NCBI RefSeq assembly: GCF_021404305.1
Contig: NZ_JABFTX010000002.1
Span: forward strand, 248,001-312,000
Reading direction: 5' to 3'
Source of the DNA: Billgrantia ethanolica
GTDB taxonomy: Bacteria > Pseudomonadota > Gammaproteobacteria > Pseudomonadales > Halomonadaceae
Length of the DNA: 64,000 bases
Shown here: one piece after another, positions 39,876-49,247 of the stretch
Numbering within the stretch: position 1 is the first letter of the stretch
How the letters are laid out: every line of letters starts with the position of its first letter
Translations under genes and position numbers: made by a program
Notes under the pieces: model-generated
Told to the model about the DNA's origin: nothing
The model's database searches: none
What the model saw: the letters and a program-made list of their open reading frames with translations, nothing else

Positions 39876-41147
39876 ATGGCTCGCAGAACGCTTGGTACCG
39901 TTTTCCTGGCAGCAGTGCTGTACCACCCCTACGCCGCCCTCGCGCTGCCGGAAGGGGAGGGCCGGGAGACGTTCGAAGCCGTCTGCGCTGCCTGCCACGG
40001 CGTCAACCTGATCGAGCGCAGCTCAGGGTACACTCACGAGGAGTGGGACTTTCTCATCTCCACCATGATCGAACTGTCGGACGCCCCCGCGCGGCAGGAC
40101 GAGATCCTCGGCTATCTCGCCGAGCACTTCCCACCCAGCGATAATCGGGCCGCAACGCCGGCCGATGGCCCGCTGAGCGTCCAGTTCGAAGAGTGGAAGG
40201 TGCCCACGCTGGGGCAGCGCTCTCGCGATCCGGTCGAAGCGCCGGACGGCAGTATCTGGTGGGTAGGGCAGTGGCTGGACATCCTCGGCCGGATCGATCC
40301 CGAAACGGGCGAGATGGAGGAGTTCGAGCTGCCCCCGGGCGCAAGGCCCCACTCGGTCAACATCGGCCCCGACGGAGCAGCCTGGTACACCGGCAACCGC
40401 AACGCCACCATGGGGCGATTCGACCCGCAAACCGGCGAGATCACCGAATACCCCATGCCCGACGAGGCCGCGCGCGATCCGCACACCGCCGAGTTCGCCG
40501 AGAACGGTATCCTCTGGTTCACCCTGCAGCAGAGCAACATGATTGGCCGGTTGGACCCGGAAACCGGCGAGGTGCAGCTGGCCACCAGCCCGCGTGAAGG
40601 CTCGCGACCCTATGGGCTGAAGATCGCTGCGGATGGCACCGTGTGGGCCTCCTGCAACGGGGCGAACTGCTTGCTGCGCGTCGACCCCGAATCGATGGAA
40701 GTGAGCGAGATCGCCTTGCCCGAGGCTGGCACCACGGTGCGCCGGCTCGATATCGACGAAGACGGCATCATCTGGTGGGTCAATTCCGGGCTGGGCCGGC
40801 TGGGGCGTTACGACCCCGACAGCGGCGATATCCAGGAGTGGGACTCGCCCAGCGGTCCGGACTCCCACCCCTATGCCATCGCCGTGTTCGACGGAGCGGT
40901 CTGGTACAACGAAAGCGGCGTGCGGCCGGACATGCTGGTGCGCTTCGATCCCGAGGCGGAATCCTTCCAGAGCTGGCCGATCCCCTCAGGCCCGGTACAT
41001 GCCGGCATCTTGCGCCACATGCGCACCACCCTCGACGGCGAAGCCCTGCTGATCCACCAGACTGGCACCAATCACATTGGCAGGGTGACCGTGGAGAACA
41101 GTGGTTCTACACCTTCACGACCTTCAATCCGTAATCAGCGGGATTGA
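39876..41147 (+). CDS. Cytochrome c / Vgb-type beta-propeller fusion protein
   Basis: A 423-residue exported protein. After a signal peptide (FLAAVLYHPYAALA), residues 25-95 form a small cytochrome c domain with the heme motif CAACH (residues 37-41). The rest is a propeller of about six repeats like virginiamycin B lyase or NHL proteins, each with a core such as GRIDPETGEMEEFELP, GRFDPQTGEITEYPMP, GRLDPETGEVQL and GRYDPDSGDIQEWDSP. Vgb lyases open streptogramin antibiotics. A heme-bearing propeller may rather be a periplasmic redox or binding protein. Its 3' end overlaps the convergent PilZ gene by 41 bases. Confidence 0.82.
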   Translation: MARRTLGTVFLAAVLYHPYAALALPEGEGRETFEAVCAACHGVNLIERSSGYTHEEWDFLISTMIELSDAPARQDEILGYLAEHFPPSDNRAATPADGPLSVQFEEWKVPTLGQRSRDPVEAPDGSIWWVGQWLDILGRIDPETGEMEEFELPPGARPHSVNIGPDGAAWYTGNRNATMGRFDPQTGEITEYPMPDEAARDPHTAEFAENGILWFTLQQSNMIGRLDPETGEVQLATSPREGSRPYGLKIAADGTVWASCNGANCLLRVDPESMEVSEIALPEAGTTVRRLDIDEDGIIWWVNSGLGRLGRYDPDSGDIQEWDSPSGPDSHPYAIAVFDGAVWYNESGVRPDMLVRFDPEAESFQSWPIPSGPVHAGILRHMRTTLDGEALLIHQTGTNHIGRVTVENSGSTPSRPSIRNQRD

Positions 41148-42840
41148 CAATGTCCTCGAGCTTACCGATCTGAGAAAAGTCGCTTTTTGTAAGCACACTA
41201 CTGATGTTGGTCTCAGGAAAGCGCAGGTTCTTGACGACGTGGACTTGGATTGGCATACCTTTGCCGTCGATATCCATTACCCAGGCGAGAAAGCCACCCG
41301 AGAACTTGGCCAGGCTACCGATCGGATACAGCCCATACACTTGAATGTATTCCACAAGCACCGTCTTGTCGTAGGCAGTATCTGCTTCATGGATCTTTCG
41401 GTAGGCATCGAGTGGTGAACGTGGTGGTACGCCGTTACGCGCATGCATCAGCTTGTTGATCGCTTTGATCACCGCGACCAAACGAATCAGCTCAGAGAGC
41501 TGCTCGCCGCGCTTGCCCATCGGATAGCCGGAGCCGTCCGGACGTTCGTTGGCATTCTCGATCACATCGCGGCAGGTTGGGCTTGGCTCCCACCCAAGTT
41601 CGTGCTGCTTGTCGCGTAACACAGTCACATGACCCCTGAGTATCGCCTTCTGTGCCGGGTTCATGTTCACCTTGAGTGACGGTAGCTGTGCACTGACCAG
41701 CAGTGGCTTGCCCATGGTGTGCATCAAGGCGCCCAGTATTGCCTCACGCACCTGGGGATCATGTGGGTCGCGCAGCATCATGAAATCCGCCAACTGGCCA
41801 GCGACCTGGACTGCATGCCTGACCCAGTCGGGTTCGTCGCGCAGGAACGCCAGGGCATACAGTAAGGCCTTGCGGTCCTGTTCCACCAGGTAGCGCAGCG
41901 TGTCGACGCAATCATAGAAAATTTCACTGGGGAACAGGTTACGCGTCTTCATGTACATCAACCCCACCTGGAGCTGATGGGCCACGTTCATCACGCCGCG
42001 CTCCATGGGCGACTGGCGAGTGTGCTTCTCCTGCTCCTGGGCTTCTCGTTGAAGTATCTTCTTCTCCTTGGCGCCTGGTATGAACAGCGGCGAGTGTTGG
42101 GTCATCTTTTCGTTGGACCCGGTGCGGTAGGCGGCCTCTCGCTCCGACTCATTCACGTACCGGAACAGGGCTTCTGTCTGGGCCGTTGACATGTGTATGA
42201 ACTGAACGCCGACCGCGGCATATCCATGGTTACCGAAGGGGCGGATATGCCGGATCGAGCCTTCAGCGAAGAAGCTCTCACCGTTGGGGAATTCCAATGT
42301 GACCCCCGGAATGTCCTGGTCCACACCAAGTGCGATGCTATCTGCCAGATCAATGTCGACCATGCAGCCGCCCACCGACAGGTTGCGTAGTCGGCCTGGT
42401 ATGTTGAGTTCATGCAAGTAGACTTCGAGGCTGACGCGGGTCTGCATACCGAGGATGAAGGGAATGCGTACCGCTCCCCGATTCTCATGCACAAACACCG
42501 ATTCGGGTAGCTGGCACTCCAGACGATACGATGTACTGTCCGTCTTAAGCAGCTTGGCGGCTACGTTGGTGAGGCTGTAGGTCTCGCGCTCGCTGGTTTG
42601 TGGGCCCTTCAGAGCTTCCAGGTCGAAGCTCAAGCTTCCTTTGGTGAAGTAGTGCTCCAGATTTCCATCACTGTATTCGGCTTCCAGCACCAGATGGCCA
42701 CTATCCAGGTCGAGCTCGGTGACCTCAACGGCCAAGGCATAGGGCATGGCCTTGGAGTACAGCGAAAACTCGTGCTTGTGTTGAAGTAACGAGCGAATGA
42801 CTTGTGCTGCGGGGTTGCCGGGACGGGGAGCAATAGCCAT
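41107..42840 (-). CDS. PilZ domain plus degenerate HD-GYP protein
   Basis: A 577-residue cyclic-di-GMP-related protein. Residues 1-115 resemble the YcgR N-domain. The PilZ domain follows with an intact ligand motif: RGAVR (121-125, RxxxR) and NLSVGG (153-158). The C-terminal part (about 290-500) has HD-GYP features but lacks the active residues. The HD pair is His374-Thr375 (MHTMGKP), and the HHE block is ANE at 430-432, while DGSGYP (435-440) remains. So it should bind cyclic-di-GMP but not hydrolyse it. CAGGA precedes the ATG. It neighbours two other cyclic-di-GMP genes. Confidence 0.85.
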   Translation of the reverse strand: MAIAPRPGNPAAQVIRSLLQHKHEFSLYSKAMPYALAVEVTELDLDSGHLVLEAEYSDGNLEHYFTKGSLSFDLEALKGPQTSERETYSLTNVAAKLLKTDSTSYRLECQLPESVFVHENRGAVRIPFILGMQTRVSLEVYLHELNIPGRLRNLSVGGCMVDIDLADSIALGVDQDIPGVTLEFPNGESFFAEGSIRHIRPFGNHGYAAVGVQFIHMSTAQTEALFRYVNESEREAAYRTGSNEKMTQHSPLFIPGAKEKKILQREAQEQEKHTRQSPMERGVMNVAHQLQVGLMYMKTRNLFPSEIFYDCVDTLRYLVEQDRKALLYALAFLRDEPDWVRHAVQVAGQLADFMMLRDPHDPQVREAILGALMHTMGKPLLVSAQLPSLKVNMNPAQKAILRGHVTVLRDKQHELGWEPSPTCRDVIENANERPDGSGYPMGKRGEQLSELIRLVAVIKAINKLMHARNGVPPRSPLDAYRKIHEADTAYDKTVLVEYIQVYGLYPIGSLAKFSGGFLAWVMDIDGKGMPIQVHVVKNLRFPETNISSVLTKSDFSQIGKLEDIVNPADYGLKVVKV

Positions 42841-42954
42841 GGCGTATCCTGCGTATGGCGTCGGAGGGATTTAATTATTGTTATTAAACGGAAAAATTTC
42901 GGCTGAGAAAAATAAGGCTCGCTAAGTAAACTATGGTATGCCTAATTCAAGGTG

Positions 42955-45594
42955 TCAATCAATGATGGTGTCGTCATTCATCAGCGGGAGTCGATCCGGT
43001 AAGGCCATGAGGTCCGCCAGGGGCATGGGGCGGGCGAACAGGAAGCCCTGTAACAGGTTGCAGTTGCGACGGATCAGGTCCTGCTGCTGTTCACGCTCCT
43101 CAACGCCTTCGGCGACCACCACCAGATCCATATGATGGGCCATGGTGATGATGCCCTGGACGATGGCGGCATTACTACGGCTGGTGAGGATGTTCTGGAT
43201 AAAGGCGCGGTCCAGTTTGATCTTATGGATGGGCAGGTCGCGCAGGTAGCTAAGGCTTGAGAAGCCGGTACCAAAATCGTCAATAGCGACCGTGATCCGC
43301 ATTCCACGCAGCCTGCGGATCATCTCGATAGCCAGTTCAGCGCCCACCATCAAGATGCTTTCGGTCATCTCCAGCTCGAGGAGTTCGGGCGGCAGGCCCG
43401 TTTCGTCCAGGATGTCTTGTATTTCATTGAGGAAACCATCGCGGTGGAACTGCAGCGACGAGATGTTGATCGCCACCGGAAATATACGCTCCCCCTTTGC
43501 GAGCTGCTCGGCCAGGCTCTGGCATGCCTGTCTCAGAACCCAGCGGCCCAGGGGAATGATCTGGCCGGTTTGTTCGGCGATAGGAATGAAGATTCCAGGA
43601 GATACCATGCCATGTGTGGGATGGTGCCACCTGACCAGGGCCTCGACGCTGCGAATCTGGCCACTGACGGCATCGACCACCGGCTGGTAGTAGAGCTCGA
43701 ACTGGTTTTCACGCAGCGCGGTATGGAGGTCATGGCGCAGCATTACGTGCTCGCTGGTGTGCCCAACCCCTTCTCCCTGGTACCACTGCCAGGTGTTGCG
43801 TCCCTGCTTTTTAGCCGCCTCTACGGCCAGGTCGGCATGCTGTAACAATTCTTGAGCCTGGTGAACGTCTTCGTCGCTGCAAGCGATGCCAATGCTGGTA
43901 CTGATGTGTAACGCGCGGCCGTCGATCTCGAACGGGTGTTCCAAAGCATTGAGAATGCGCTCAGCGGCATCTATCACTTCTTCTCGGGCCCTGAAGCCAG
44001 GCATCAGAAAGACGAACTCATCTCCGGTGAGGCGGGCTAGGGTGTCAGTGTGGCGAAGCAGCTGCCGTAGGCGGTCGGCGACGGCCATCAGCAGTTGATT
44101 GCCGACGGTATAACCCAGCCCATCGTTGATTGCCTTGAATCCATCGAGATCGAGGTGCATCACCGCTAGCAGTTTCTGGTTCTCCCGACTCACTCGGAAA
44201 ACATGCTCGAGGCGATTCTCAAGCGCGGGTCGGTTGGGCAAGTCAGTGAGCAGGTCGTGTGTGGCCTGATGAGCAATCTGGGCCTCTTGGTTCTTCTGCT
44301 CGGTGATGTCCTCCAGGATGCCGATGAAGTGGGTGCAGCGGCCAGCCTCGTCAAAGACGGGATTGATGGCCAGTCGATTCCAGAAAGGTGTGCCGTCCTT
44401 GCGGTAATTCAGCAGCGTAACCTGCACCTCGGTACGATCCACCACGCTCTGGCGGATCTTGCCGATGGCCGCGGGGTCGGTTTCATTACCTTGCAGGAAA
44501 CGACAATTTCTGCCCAGCACATCGTCCGGGGTATAGCCCGTAATACGGTAGAACGCCTCATTGGCATAGACGAGCGGCAGGTCGTGCCGGGTGGCATCGG
44601 CCATGAGGATCCCGTTGGGACTGGACTGGATGCCTCGCTGCAACAGTCTCAGCTCGGCTTCCTGACGCTTGCGCGCCGTAATGTCATGACAGATGCCGTA
44701 GACGCCAATGATGTCGCCTTCGACAGTTACTGGAAAGTTGGTGACTTCCACATAGTAGGTATGGCCGTCGGCATGGACACCCATGGTCTCATAGTGACGC
44801 GAGGCACCTGCCTTGGCGGCATCGAAGGCCGTTTGGGTCAGCTCGCGATAGTCGGGTGCGACGAACTCGTTGAAGTGGCGGCCGATCAGGGCCCCCGCCG
44901 GGTAACCCGTGATCCGTTCCAGGGCGGCGTTGCCGCGCTGGAAGCGGCCCTCGAGATCGAACTCATAGACCCCGTCTGGATGATTCACGAACAAAGAACG
45001 GTGCCACTCGGCCAGGGTACGGTGATGGCGGCTGTCACGGTCCCTGATAACCGCCAGGGCGATCAGGGCGGCAGCCTGGATGAGCCGTCGTTTGCTGAGT
45101 TCGCTGGGAGCCCTGGCCTCTGGGTAATAGGTGCCGAACGTCCCCAGCAACTCGCCCTGAGTGGTAATCACTGGGCTCGACCAGCAGGAGCGAAATCCTT
45201 CGGCAAGGGCGGCATCACGGAAGGCCACCCAGCGTGGATCCGCCTGGATGTCTTCAGTGATGACCTGGCGCCGCAGGTAGGCAGCCGCACCGAACGAGGC
45301 AGACGAGGTGTCTACAGGAACATGCTGGAGCCGTTCCCAATAGGCTCGAGAGAAGCGCTGGCTGGGCATCAGACTGAGCGAGCTACGTGCCGGATCGAAG
45401 CGCATGAAGGCCACTACGGCACCGGGAAGCTGGATACCGATCCAGTGGGCAATCGCATCCAGTGTCGTCTCCAACGGCGCCTGCTGGGCGATCAATTCAT
45501 GTATATCTTGCTGAACTTCCAGCAAGGCAAGTTCGTCCGTCACGCGTATGTCTCCATGTACCTCGCTCCCTGGCTTCAAGAGGCTGCCATTCAA
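42955..45594 (-). CDS. GAF-PAS-PAS-GGDEF-EAL cyclic-di-GMP phosphodiesterase
   Basis: An 879-residue signalling protein. An N-terminal GAF domain (about 25-185) is followed by two PAS domains (FEFDLEGRFQRGNAALERIT-like segment; GILMADATRHDLPLVY with a LOV-like GRNCRFLQG), then GGDEF and EAL. The GGDEF signature reads RLTGDEF (about residue 522), so cyclase activity is doubtful. EAL at 651-653 and downstream motifs (INISSLQF, ELEMTES, IDDFGTGFSSL, KLDRAF, AEGVEE, LLQGF) are complete, so it probably hydrolyses cyclic-di-GMP. The GRNCRFLQG block is a LOV photoreceptor signature whose Cys could bind flavin. GTG at 45543 after GGAG is an alternative start. Confidence 0.88.
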   Translation of the reverse strand: MNGSLLKPGSEVHGDIRVTDELALLEVQQDIHELIAQQAPLETTLDAIAHWIGIQLPGAVVAFMRFDPARSSLSLMPSQRFSRAYWERLQHVPVDTSSASFGAAAYLRRQVITEDIQADPRWVAFRDAALAEGFRSCWSSPVITTQGELLGTFGTYYPEARAPSELSKRRLIQAAALIALAVIRDRDSRHHRTLAEWHRSLFVNHPDGVYEFDLEGRFQRGNAALERITGYPAGALIGRHFNEFVAPDYRELTQTAFDAAKAGASRHYETMGVHADGHTYYVEVTNFPVTVEGDIIGVYGICHDITARKRQEAELRLLQRGIQSSPNGILMADATRHDLPLVYANEAFYRITGYTPDDVLGRNCRFLQGNETDPAAIGKIRQSVVDRTEVQVTLLNYRKDGTPFWNRLAINPVFDEAGRCTHFIGILEDITEQKNQEAQIAHQATHDLLTDLPNRPALENRLEHVFRVSRENQKLLAVMHLDLDGFKAINDGLGYTVGNQLLMAVADRLRQLLRHTDTLARLTGDEFVFLMPGFRAREEVIDAAERILNALEHPFEIDGRALHISTSIGIACSDEDVHQAQELLQHADLAVEAAKKQGRNTWQWYQGEGVGHTSEHVMLRHDLHTALRENQFELYYQPVVDAVSGQIRSVEALVRWHHPTHGMVSPGIFIPIAEQTGQIIPLGRWVLRQACQSLAEQLAKGERIFPVAINISSLQFHRDGFLNEIQDILDETGLPPELLELEMTESILMVGAELAIEMIRRLRGMRITVAIDDFGTGFSSLSYLRDLPIHKIKLDRAFIQNILTSRSNAAIVQGIITMAHHMDLVVVAEGVEEREQQQDLIRRNCNLLQGFLFARPMPLADLMALPDRLPLMNDDTIID

Positions 45595-45897
45595 GAGCAG
45601 CGAATACCGTAGGAGGTGGTTAGGCTAGGCAAAGTCGCTGCCGGAGCACAAGCAGGAAAAGCCCGCCGTGGGGAACTCGCTTGTGCCTATGAATCCGACG
45701 CCGAGCATGAAGCGGTTGCTCGACGCTACCCCAGCTACCTTAGGTCGGCAGCTGCCAGAATTACTTTAAGAAATATTACGCGGCTGGTGCTTAGGACGAT
45801 ATTGGCAGTCACGGAGCACCCACCGGACAGGCTGGCGACACTTGCCATGTTTAGCGGTTACTGTAAAGGTAATGTAAACCTCGTCGTGGGTGATTGC
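45595..45897. other. Divergent region between two cyclic-di-GMP genes
   Basis: 303 bases between divergent starts. The plus-strand frame is open from 45616, but the sequence before 45898 lacks recognisable protein features. AT-richer patches at about 45765-45800 and 45855-45885 may hold promoters. No repeat was noticed. Confidence 0.5.
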
Positions 45898-46911
45898 ATG
45901 ACAGTCGAACCACCTCAGCAGACGCAGCAATCCTTTCACGATGCCCTCATGGGGCATCCGCTGATTCGTGAGCTGTGGAATCACTTCCCCGAGAACATGT
46001 TCCTGGTACGTGTAGAGGAAGATGGCCACTTCACGGTCGAGGCAGCCAACCCGGCGCAGATCGACACCATCGGCCGTGAGTGCCTGGGCCAGCCGCTGCC
46101 AGCATTTCTGCCCGCTGCTACGGCTGAGTCGATCTATGCGCGCTACCGTGAATGCGTGGCGCGGAACAAGCCGATGCGTTATCAAGAGCATGCCGCCTTC
46201 TTCGATGAGCATGGCAACGAACAGTACGGCTACTGGCTGACGCTGATCGTGCCGCTGCACAATGCTGACGACGACCCGCAGCGCGTCACTCATCTCTTCG
46301 GCATCTCTCAGGACGTGACCGAGCTGCACCAGGCCCGGAATGCGCTGGAGCGGCACAACCAGGTGCTGGAAGCGCGCGTGGAGCAACGTACCGCTGAATT
46401 GCAGCACGCCAATCGCGAGCTCAGGCTGCTCAACGGCCAGCTCGAGGAGATGGCCACCCGCGACTTCCTGACCGGCTGCTACAACCGACGACATATCGAG
46501 ACCCTGGGTCAGCGCGAAATTGAACGTGCATGGCGCTATGGCACTCCGCTCAGCGTGTTGATGATTGATCTCGACGCCTTCAAGCAGGTCAACGACACCC
46601 AAGGCCATGGCGCTGGGGATGCCACGCTCAAACGCGTTGCCGCGAGCCTGCAGGGCGCCTTGCGAACAAACGATCTGCTGGGCCGCTTCGGCGGCGATGA
46701 ATTCTTGATCCTGCTACCCGAGAGCAACAGCGAAGACGCCTGCGCCACCGCCGAGCGCCTGCAGCAGTACACACTTGAGCTGGCTGCCATCTCGATCAGC
46801 GTGGGGATTGCCACCCTGCGCCGCGATGACAGCCTGGAAAGCCTCGCCGCACGCGCTGACCAGCGGTTACTCGCAGCCAAGCGGGAGTATCATCGAAAAG
46901 TGTCCGGCTAA
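45898..46911 (+). CDS. PAS-GGDEF diguanylate cyclase
   Basis: A 337-residue protein. A PAS domain (about 25-145; LVRVEEDGHFTVEAANPAQ, ISQDVTEL) leads through a coiled coil (ALERHNQVLEARVEQRTAEL onward) to a GGDEF domain. The active-site loop GRFGGDEFLILLPES is intact, and RTND five residues before it is the RxxD inhibitory site, so it should make cyclic-di-GMP and be feedback-inhibited. DLDAFKQVNDTQGHGAGD is the metal-binding region. The ATG at 45898 is chosen at the start of the conserved part; ATG at 45847 is possible. It is divergent from the EAL gene. Confidence 0.88.
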   Translation: MTVEPPQQTQQSFHDALMGHPLIRELWNHFPENMFLVRVEEDGHFTVEAANPAQIDTIGRECLGQPLPAFLPAATAESIYARYRECVARNKPMRYQEHAAFFDEHGNEQYGYWLTLIVPLHNADDDPQRVTHLFGISQDVTELHQARNALERHNQVLEARVEQRTAELQHANRELRLLNGQLEEMATRDFLTGCYNRRHIETLGQREIERAWRYGTPLSVLMIDLDAFKQVNDTQGHGAGDATLKRVAASLQGALRTNDLLGRFGGDEFLILLPESNSEDACATAERLQQYTLELAAISISVGIATLRRDDSLESLAARADQRLLAAKREYHRKVSG

Positions 46912-46982
46912 ACGCTTCCACGTGAAGGTGACTGCCTCTGAAGGCTGAAACGGGAACGCCAGCGGAGCGAAGGAGCAGGCGA

Positions 46983-47849
46983 ATGGCATACCTGGCAACG
47001 GCCGTAACCCTGCTGCTGGCGCTGCTACTCACCGGCGTGCTCGCCATGCAAGCCTGGCGCCTGGCCGACAACCGTGCGATGGAGCAGGCCTGGGCATGGC
47101 TGCAATCCCAGGCGCCCGCCACCGTCGAAACGTTCGACCCCGCCATGGTGGAAGGCCTTCCCGACGCCGCCCGGCGCTACTTCCTCTACACCATCGCCCC
47201 GGGTTCGCCGCTTCACGTCGTTAGTGAAATCCATATGACGGGGGAAATCGGTCTCGGTAGCAAGGAAGCACCCGGCTATCGCCCCATGCGGGCCCGCCAG
47301 ATACTCGCCCCGCCGCACGGCTTCATCTGGCGACTCGAACGAGCCGGCGCCGGCCTGATGCAAATGGGTGGCTCGGACGGAATGGCGAACGGCCGCTCCT
47401 GGACGCGCTTCTGGCTCAACGGCACGTTGCCCGTCGCCAGGGCAGGGGGCGACGACAACCACCTGCGTGCCTCGTTCGGCCGAGCCGTAGCGGAAGCCGC
47501 CTTCTGGGCCCCGGCAGCGCTGCTGCCCCAGCACGGAGTGCACTGGGAAGAGACCGGCGAGCCCAATCTGGCGCGTGCGATCATCACCCGCGGCACGCTG
47601 GAACAAGCCATCGAAATCGCCGTGGACGAGAATTGCCAACCGCGCTGGGTACAGTTCCAGCGCTGGAGCAACGCCAACCCCGAGAAGGAGTGGCGGCTCC
47701 AGCCCTTCGGCGGCTACCTGGACGATTTCCAGAACTTCGAAGGCTTCACCCTGCCCACCCAGGTCGAGGCGGGCAATCACTTCGGCATCGAGGCGTACTT
47801 TCCTTTCTTTCGGGTGAGGGTTGGAGAGGTGCGGTTTGTGGTGCCGTAG
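46983..47849 (+). CDS. DUF6544-like membrane-anchored protein
   Basis: A 288-residue protein with one N-terminal membrane segment (VTLLLALLLTGVLAM) and a large soluble domain beginning after VEGLPDAARRYFLYTIAPG. Strand-rich blocks follow (EIHMTGEIGLG, RQILAPPHGFIWRLE, GFTLPTQVEAGNHFG). It resembles the DUF6544 family; function unknown. GAAGGAG precedes the ATG. It follows the cyclase gene by 71 bases and converges on the RES toxin gene. Confidence 0.72.
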   Translation: MAYLATAVTLLLALLLTGVLAMQAWRLADNRAMEQAWAWLQSQAPATVETFDPAMVEGLPDAARRYFLYTIAPGSPLHVVSEIHMTGEIGLGSKEAPGYRPMRARQILAPPHGFIWRLERAGAGLMQMGGSDGMANGRSWTRFWLNGTLPVARAGGDDNHLRASFGRAVAEAAFWAPAALLPQHGVHWEETGEPNLARAIITRGTLEQAIEIAVDENCQPRWVQFQRWSNANPEKEWRLQPFGGYLDDFQNFEGFTLPTQVEAGNHFGIEAYFPFFRVRVGEVRFVVP

Positions 47850-47862
47850 CGAGGCCCCAGCC

Positions 47863-48543
47863 TCACTCCACCAATCGCAGCTCGAGGACATGGCGAATTC
47901 GCTCGCCGTCCCACTCATAGCCGAGGTGTCGGCCCTGCCATGTAGCCGACAATACCGGTGGGCGTAACACCGCGGCACACTCACCGTCCGGATCACGCAC
48001 GCTTGGGTAGACGATTCCATCGGCATGGGACTCCCAGGCCTTGCGGCCAAACGCCTGGCCCGCACTCCAGTCATCCGGATCCAGCAGAGGGACGGCCCCG
48101 GGTGGGTTGCCGCGCAAGTCGAAGAGTTCGCCCTGTAGGTCTGCCAGGTAGACCCGCTGCTGGAGCTGCATGGGCGGCTCATTGGATTCCTGCATGAAGC
48201 GCTCGGCACGATAGCGGGTTTCCGCGATGGCCGTGGCCTCGGTCAAGGCACAGTAATAGGCGCCAAAGGTGCCATCGGTGAAGCGGGAACCGTGTTCGCT
48301 GAAATGACAGAACGCCGCCATCACCGGCGTCCAGCCGGGGCCGTATCGGCGGTCTTCATCGCGTACCAGGTGGATCGCCCCGGCCTGCTCGCGCAGGCGT
48401 GCCGAGGTTTCTCCCTCGAGTTCCTGAAGCAGGTCCCAGTCGTCAGGTGCCGCGACGCGCTCGAACAAGTCGATAGGCGGGAAACGCGAGGGAATGATTC
48501 GGTAGCAGGGGCGCCAGCTGACGGGGGAGAGCGGAAACGTCAC
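47863..48543 (-). CDS. RES-domain toxin
   Basis: A 226-residue RES-family protein. Characterised RES toxins (Xre-RES systems) destroy cellular NAD+. The fold contains conserved Arg, Glu and Ser positions. CYRIIPSRFPPIDLF is at the N-terminus, DGTFGAYYCALTEATAIAET holds the key Tyr/Glu region, and ESHADGIVYPSVRDP holds the Ser region. Its start overlaps the antitoxin stop by four bases (48540-48543), the standard order with the antitoxin first. Confidence 0.88.
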   Translation of the reverse strand: MTFPLSPVSWRPCYRIIPSRFPPIDLFERVAAPDDWDLLQELEGETSARLREQAGAIHLVRDEDRRYGPGWTPVMAAFCHFSEHGSRFTDGTFGAYYCALTEATAIAETRYRAERFMQESNEPPMQLQQRVYLADLQGELFDLRGNPPGAVPLLDPDDWSAGQAFGRKAWESHADGIVYPSVRDPDGECAAVLRPPVLSATWQGRHLGYEWDGERIRHVLELRLVE

Positions 48544-48941
48544 GCATGGCCCCCGCCTCGGGCCGTATCGAGGTGCTGGCGGACCACATAAAGATCCTGC
48601 ACCAGGCCGCTGCGCAGCCGATCAAGAGGCGACTGGCCTGCAAACAGGGGGTTGTGATTGGGCCGGCGCAACCAGGAATCCGCGGCATCGGCCCGCGGCA
48701 GCAAGATCTGCAGAGCCTTGTAAATCCCCAGGATCAGCGACATGCGCTCAAGCTGATTGACGTCGAGCCGGGCCGCCGTGGGCTGTTTGCGCCAGCGCCG
48801 ATAGGTCGACTCCGGCACGCCAAGCAGCAAGGCGGCTTCCTGCTCTTTCAGCCCCCAGTCATTGGCGATGTTGGGGTAGGTACGCATCGCCGCGGCGCTC
48901 ATGTGCTGGCGCTTTTCGGCGGGTAGTTGAGGTAGGGCCAT
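48540..48941 (-). CDS. Xre/MbcA/ParS-type antitoxin
   Basis: A 133-residue antitoxin. A helix-turn-helix lies at EQEAALLLGVPESTYRRWRK. The C-terminal MbcA/ParS toxin-binding domain has LERMSLILGIYKALQILL and NPLFAGQSPLDRL. It should neutralise the RES toxin and repress the operon. AAGGAGGT precedes the ATG at 48941; the open frame reaches 49010 but lacks a site there. Upstream lie a CGCCA/TGGCG palindrome and repeated CCAAATGGC boxes. Confidence 0.88.
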   Translation of the reverse strand: MALPQLPAEKRQHMSAAAMRTYPNIANDWGLKEQEAALLLGVPESTYRRWRKQPTAARLDVNQLERMSLILGIYKALQILLPRADAADSWLRRPNHNPLFAGQSPLDRLRSGLVQDLYVVRQHLDTARGGGHA

Positions 48942-48953
48942 GATGACCTCCTT

Positions 48954-48992
48954 CGCCAAATGGCGGTTTTTTACAATTATCGACCAAATGGC
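48954..48992 (-). promoter_or_regulatory. Candidate operator of the RES-Xre genes
   Basis: CGCCAAATGGCG (48954-48965) contains a CGCCA/TGGCG palindrome, and its CCAAATGGC core is repeated at 48984-48992, 28 bases further. An AT-rich -10-like stretch lies between them. Antitoxin binding here is likely. Confidence 0.6.
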
Positions 48993-49222
48993 TATATTGC
49001 TCAATGTCACCTCCTTCGAAGCGGCGATCTAGGCAGCTTCGATAGAGGGCTTCATGGTTCCAACCACAGCGTTGATGCTGTGCATGGGCAAATTACCTTC
49101 GGTGCTGGGCTGCTCTGACGAGCACAACGAAACGGCTCATGCGCAAGGGGGGAGCATAGGGCAATGGATTGCGACGCGCCCCGCCCTGCATTACCCTGCA
49201 ACCACATCAACGTCGCTCGCAG

Positions 49223-49247
49223 GTGACAGTTGGCAACACCTTGTCAC
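49223..49247 (+). promoter_or_regulatory. Inverted repeat upstream of hsdR
   Basis: GTGACA (49223-49228) and TGTCAC (49242-49247), flanked by one more matching base on some sides, 13-base spacer, 51 bases before hsdR. Could be an operator or chance. Confidence 0.3.
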
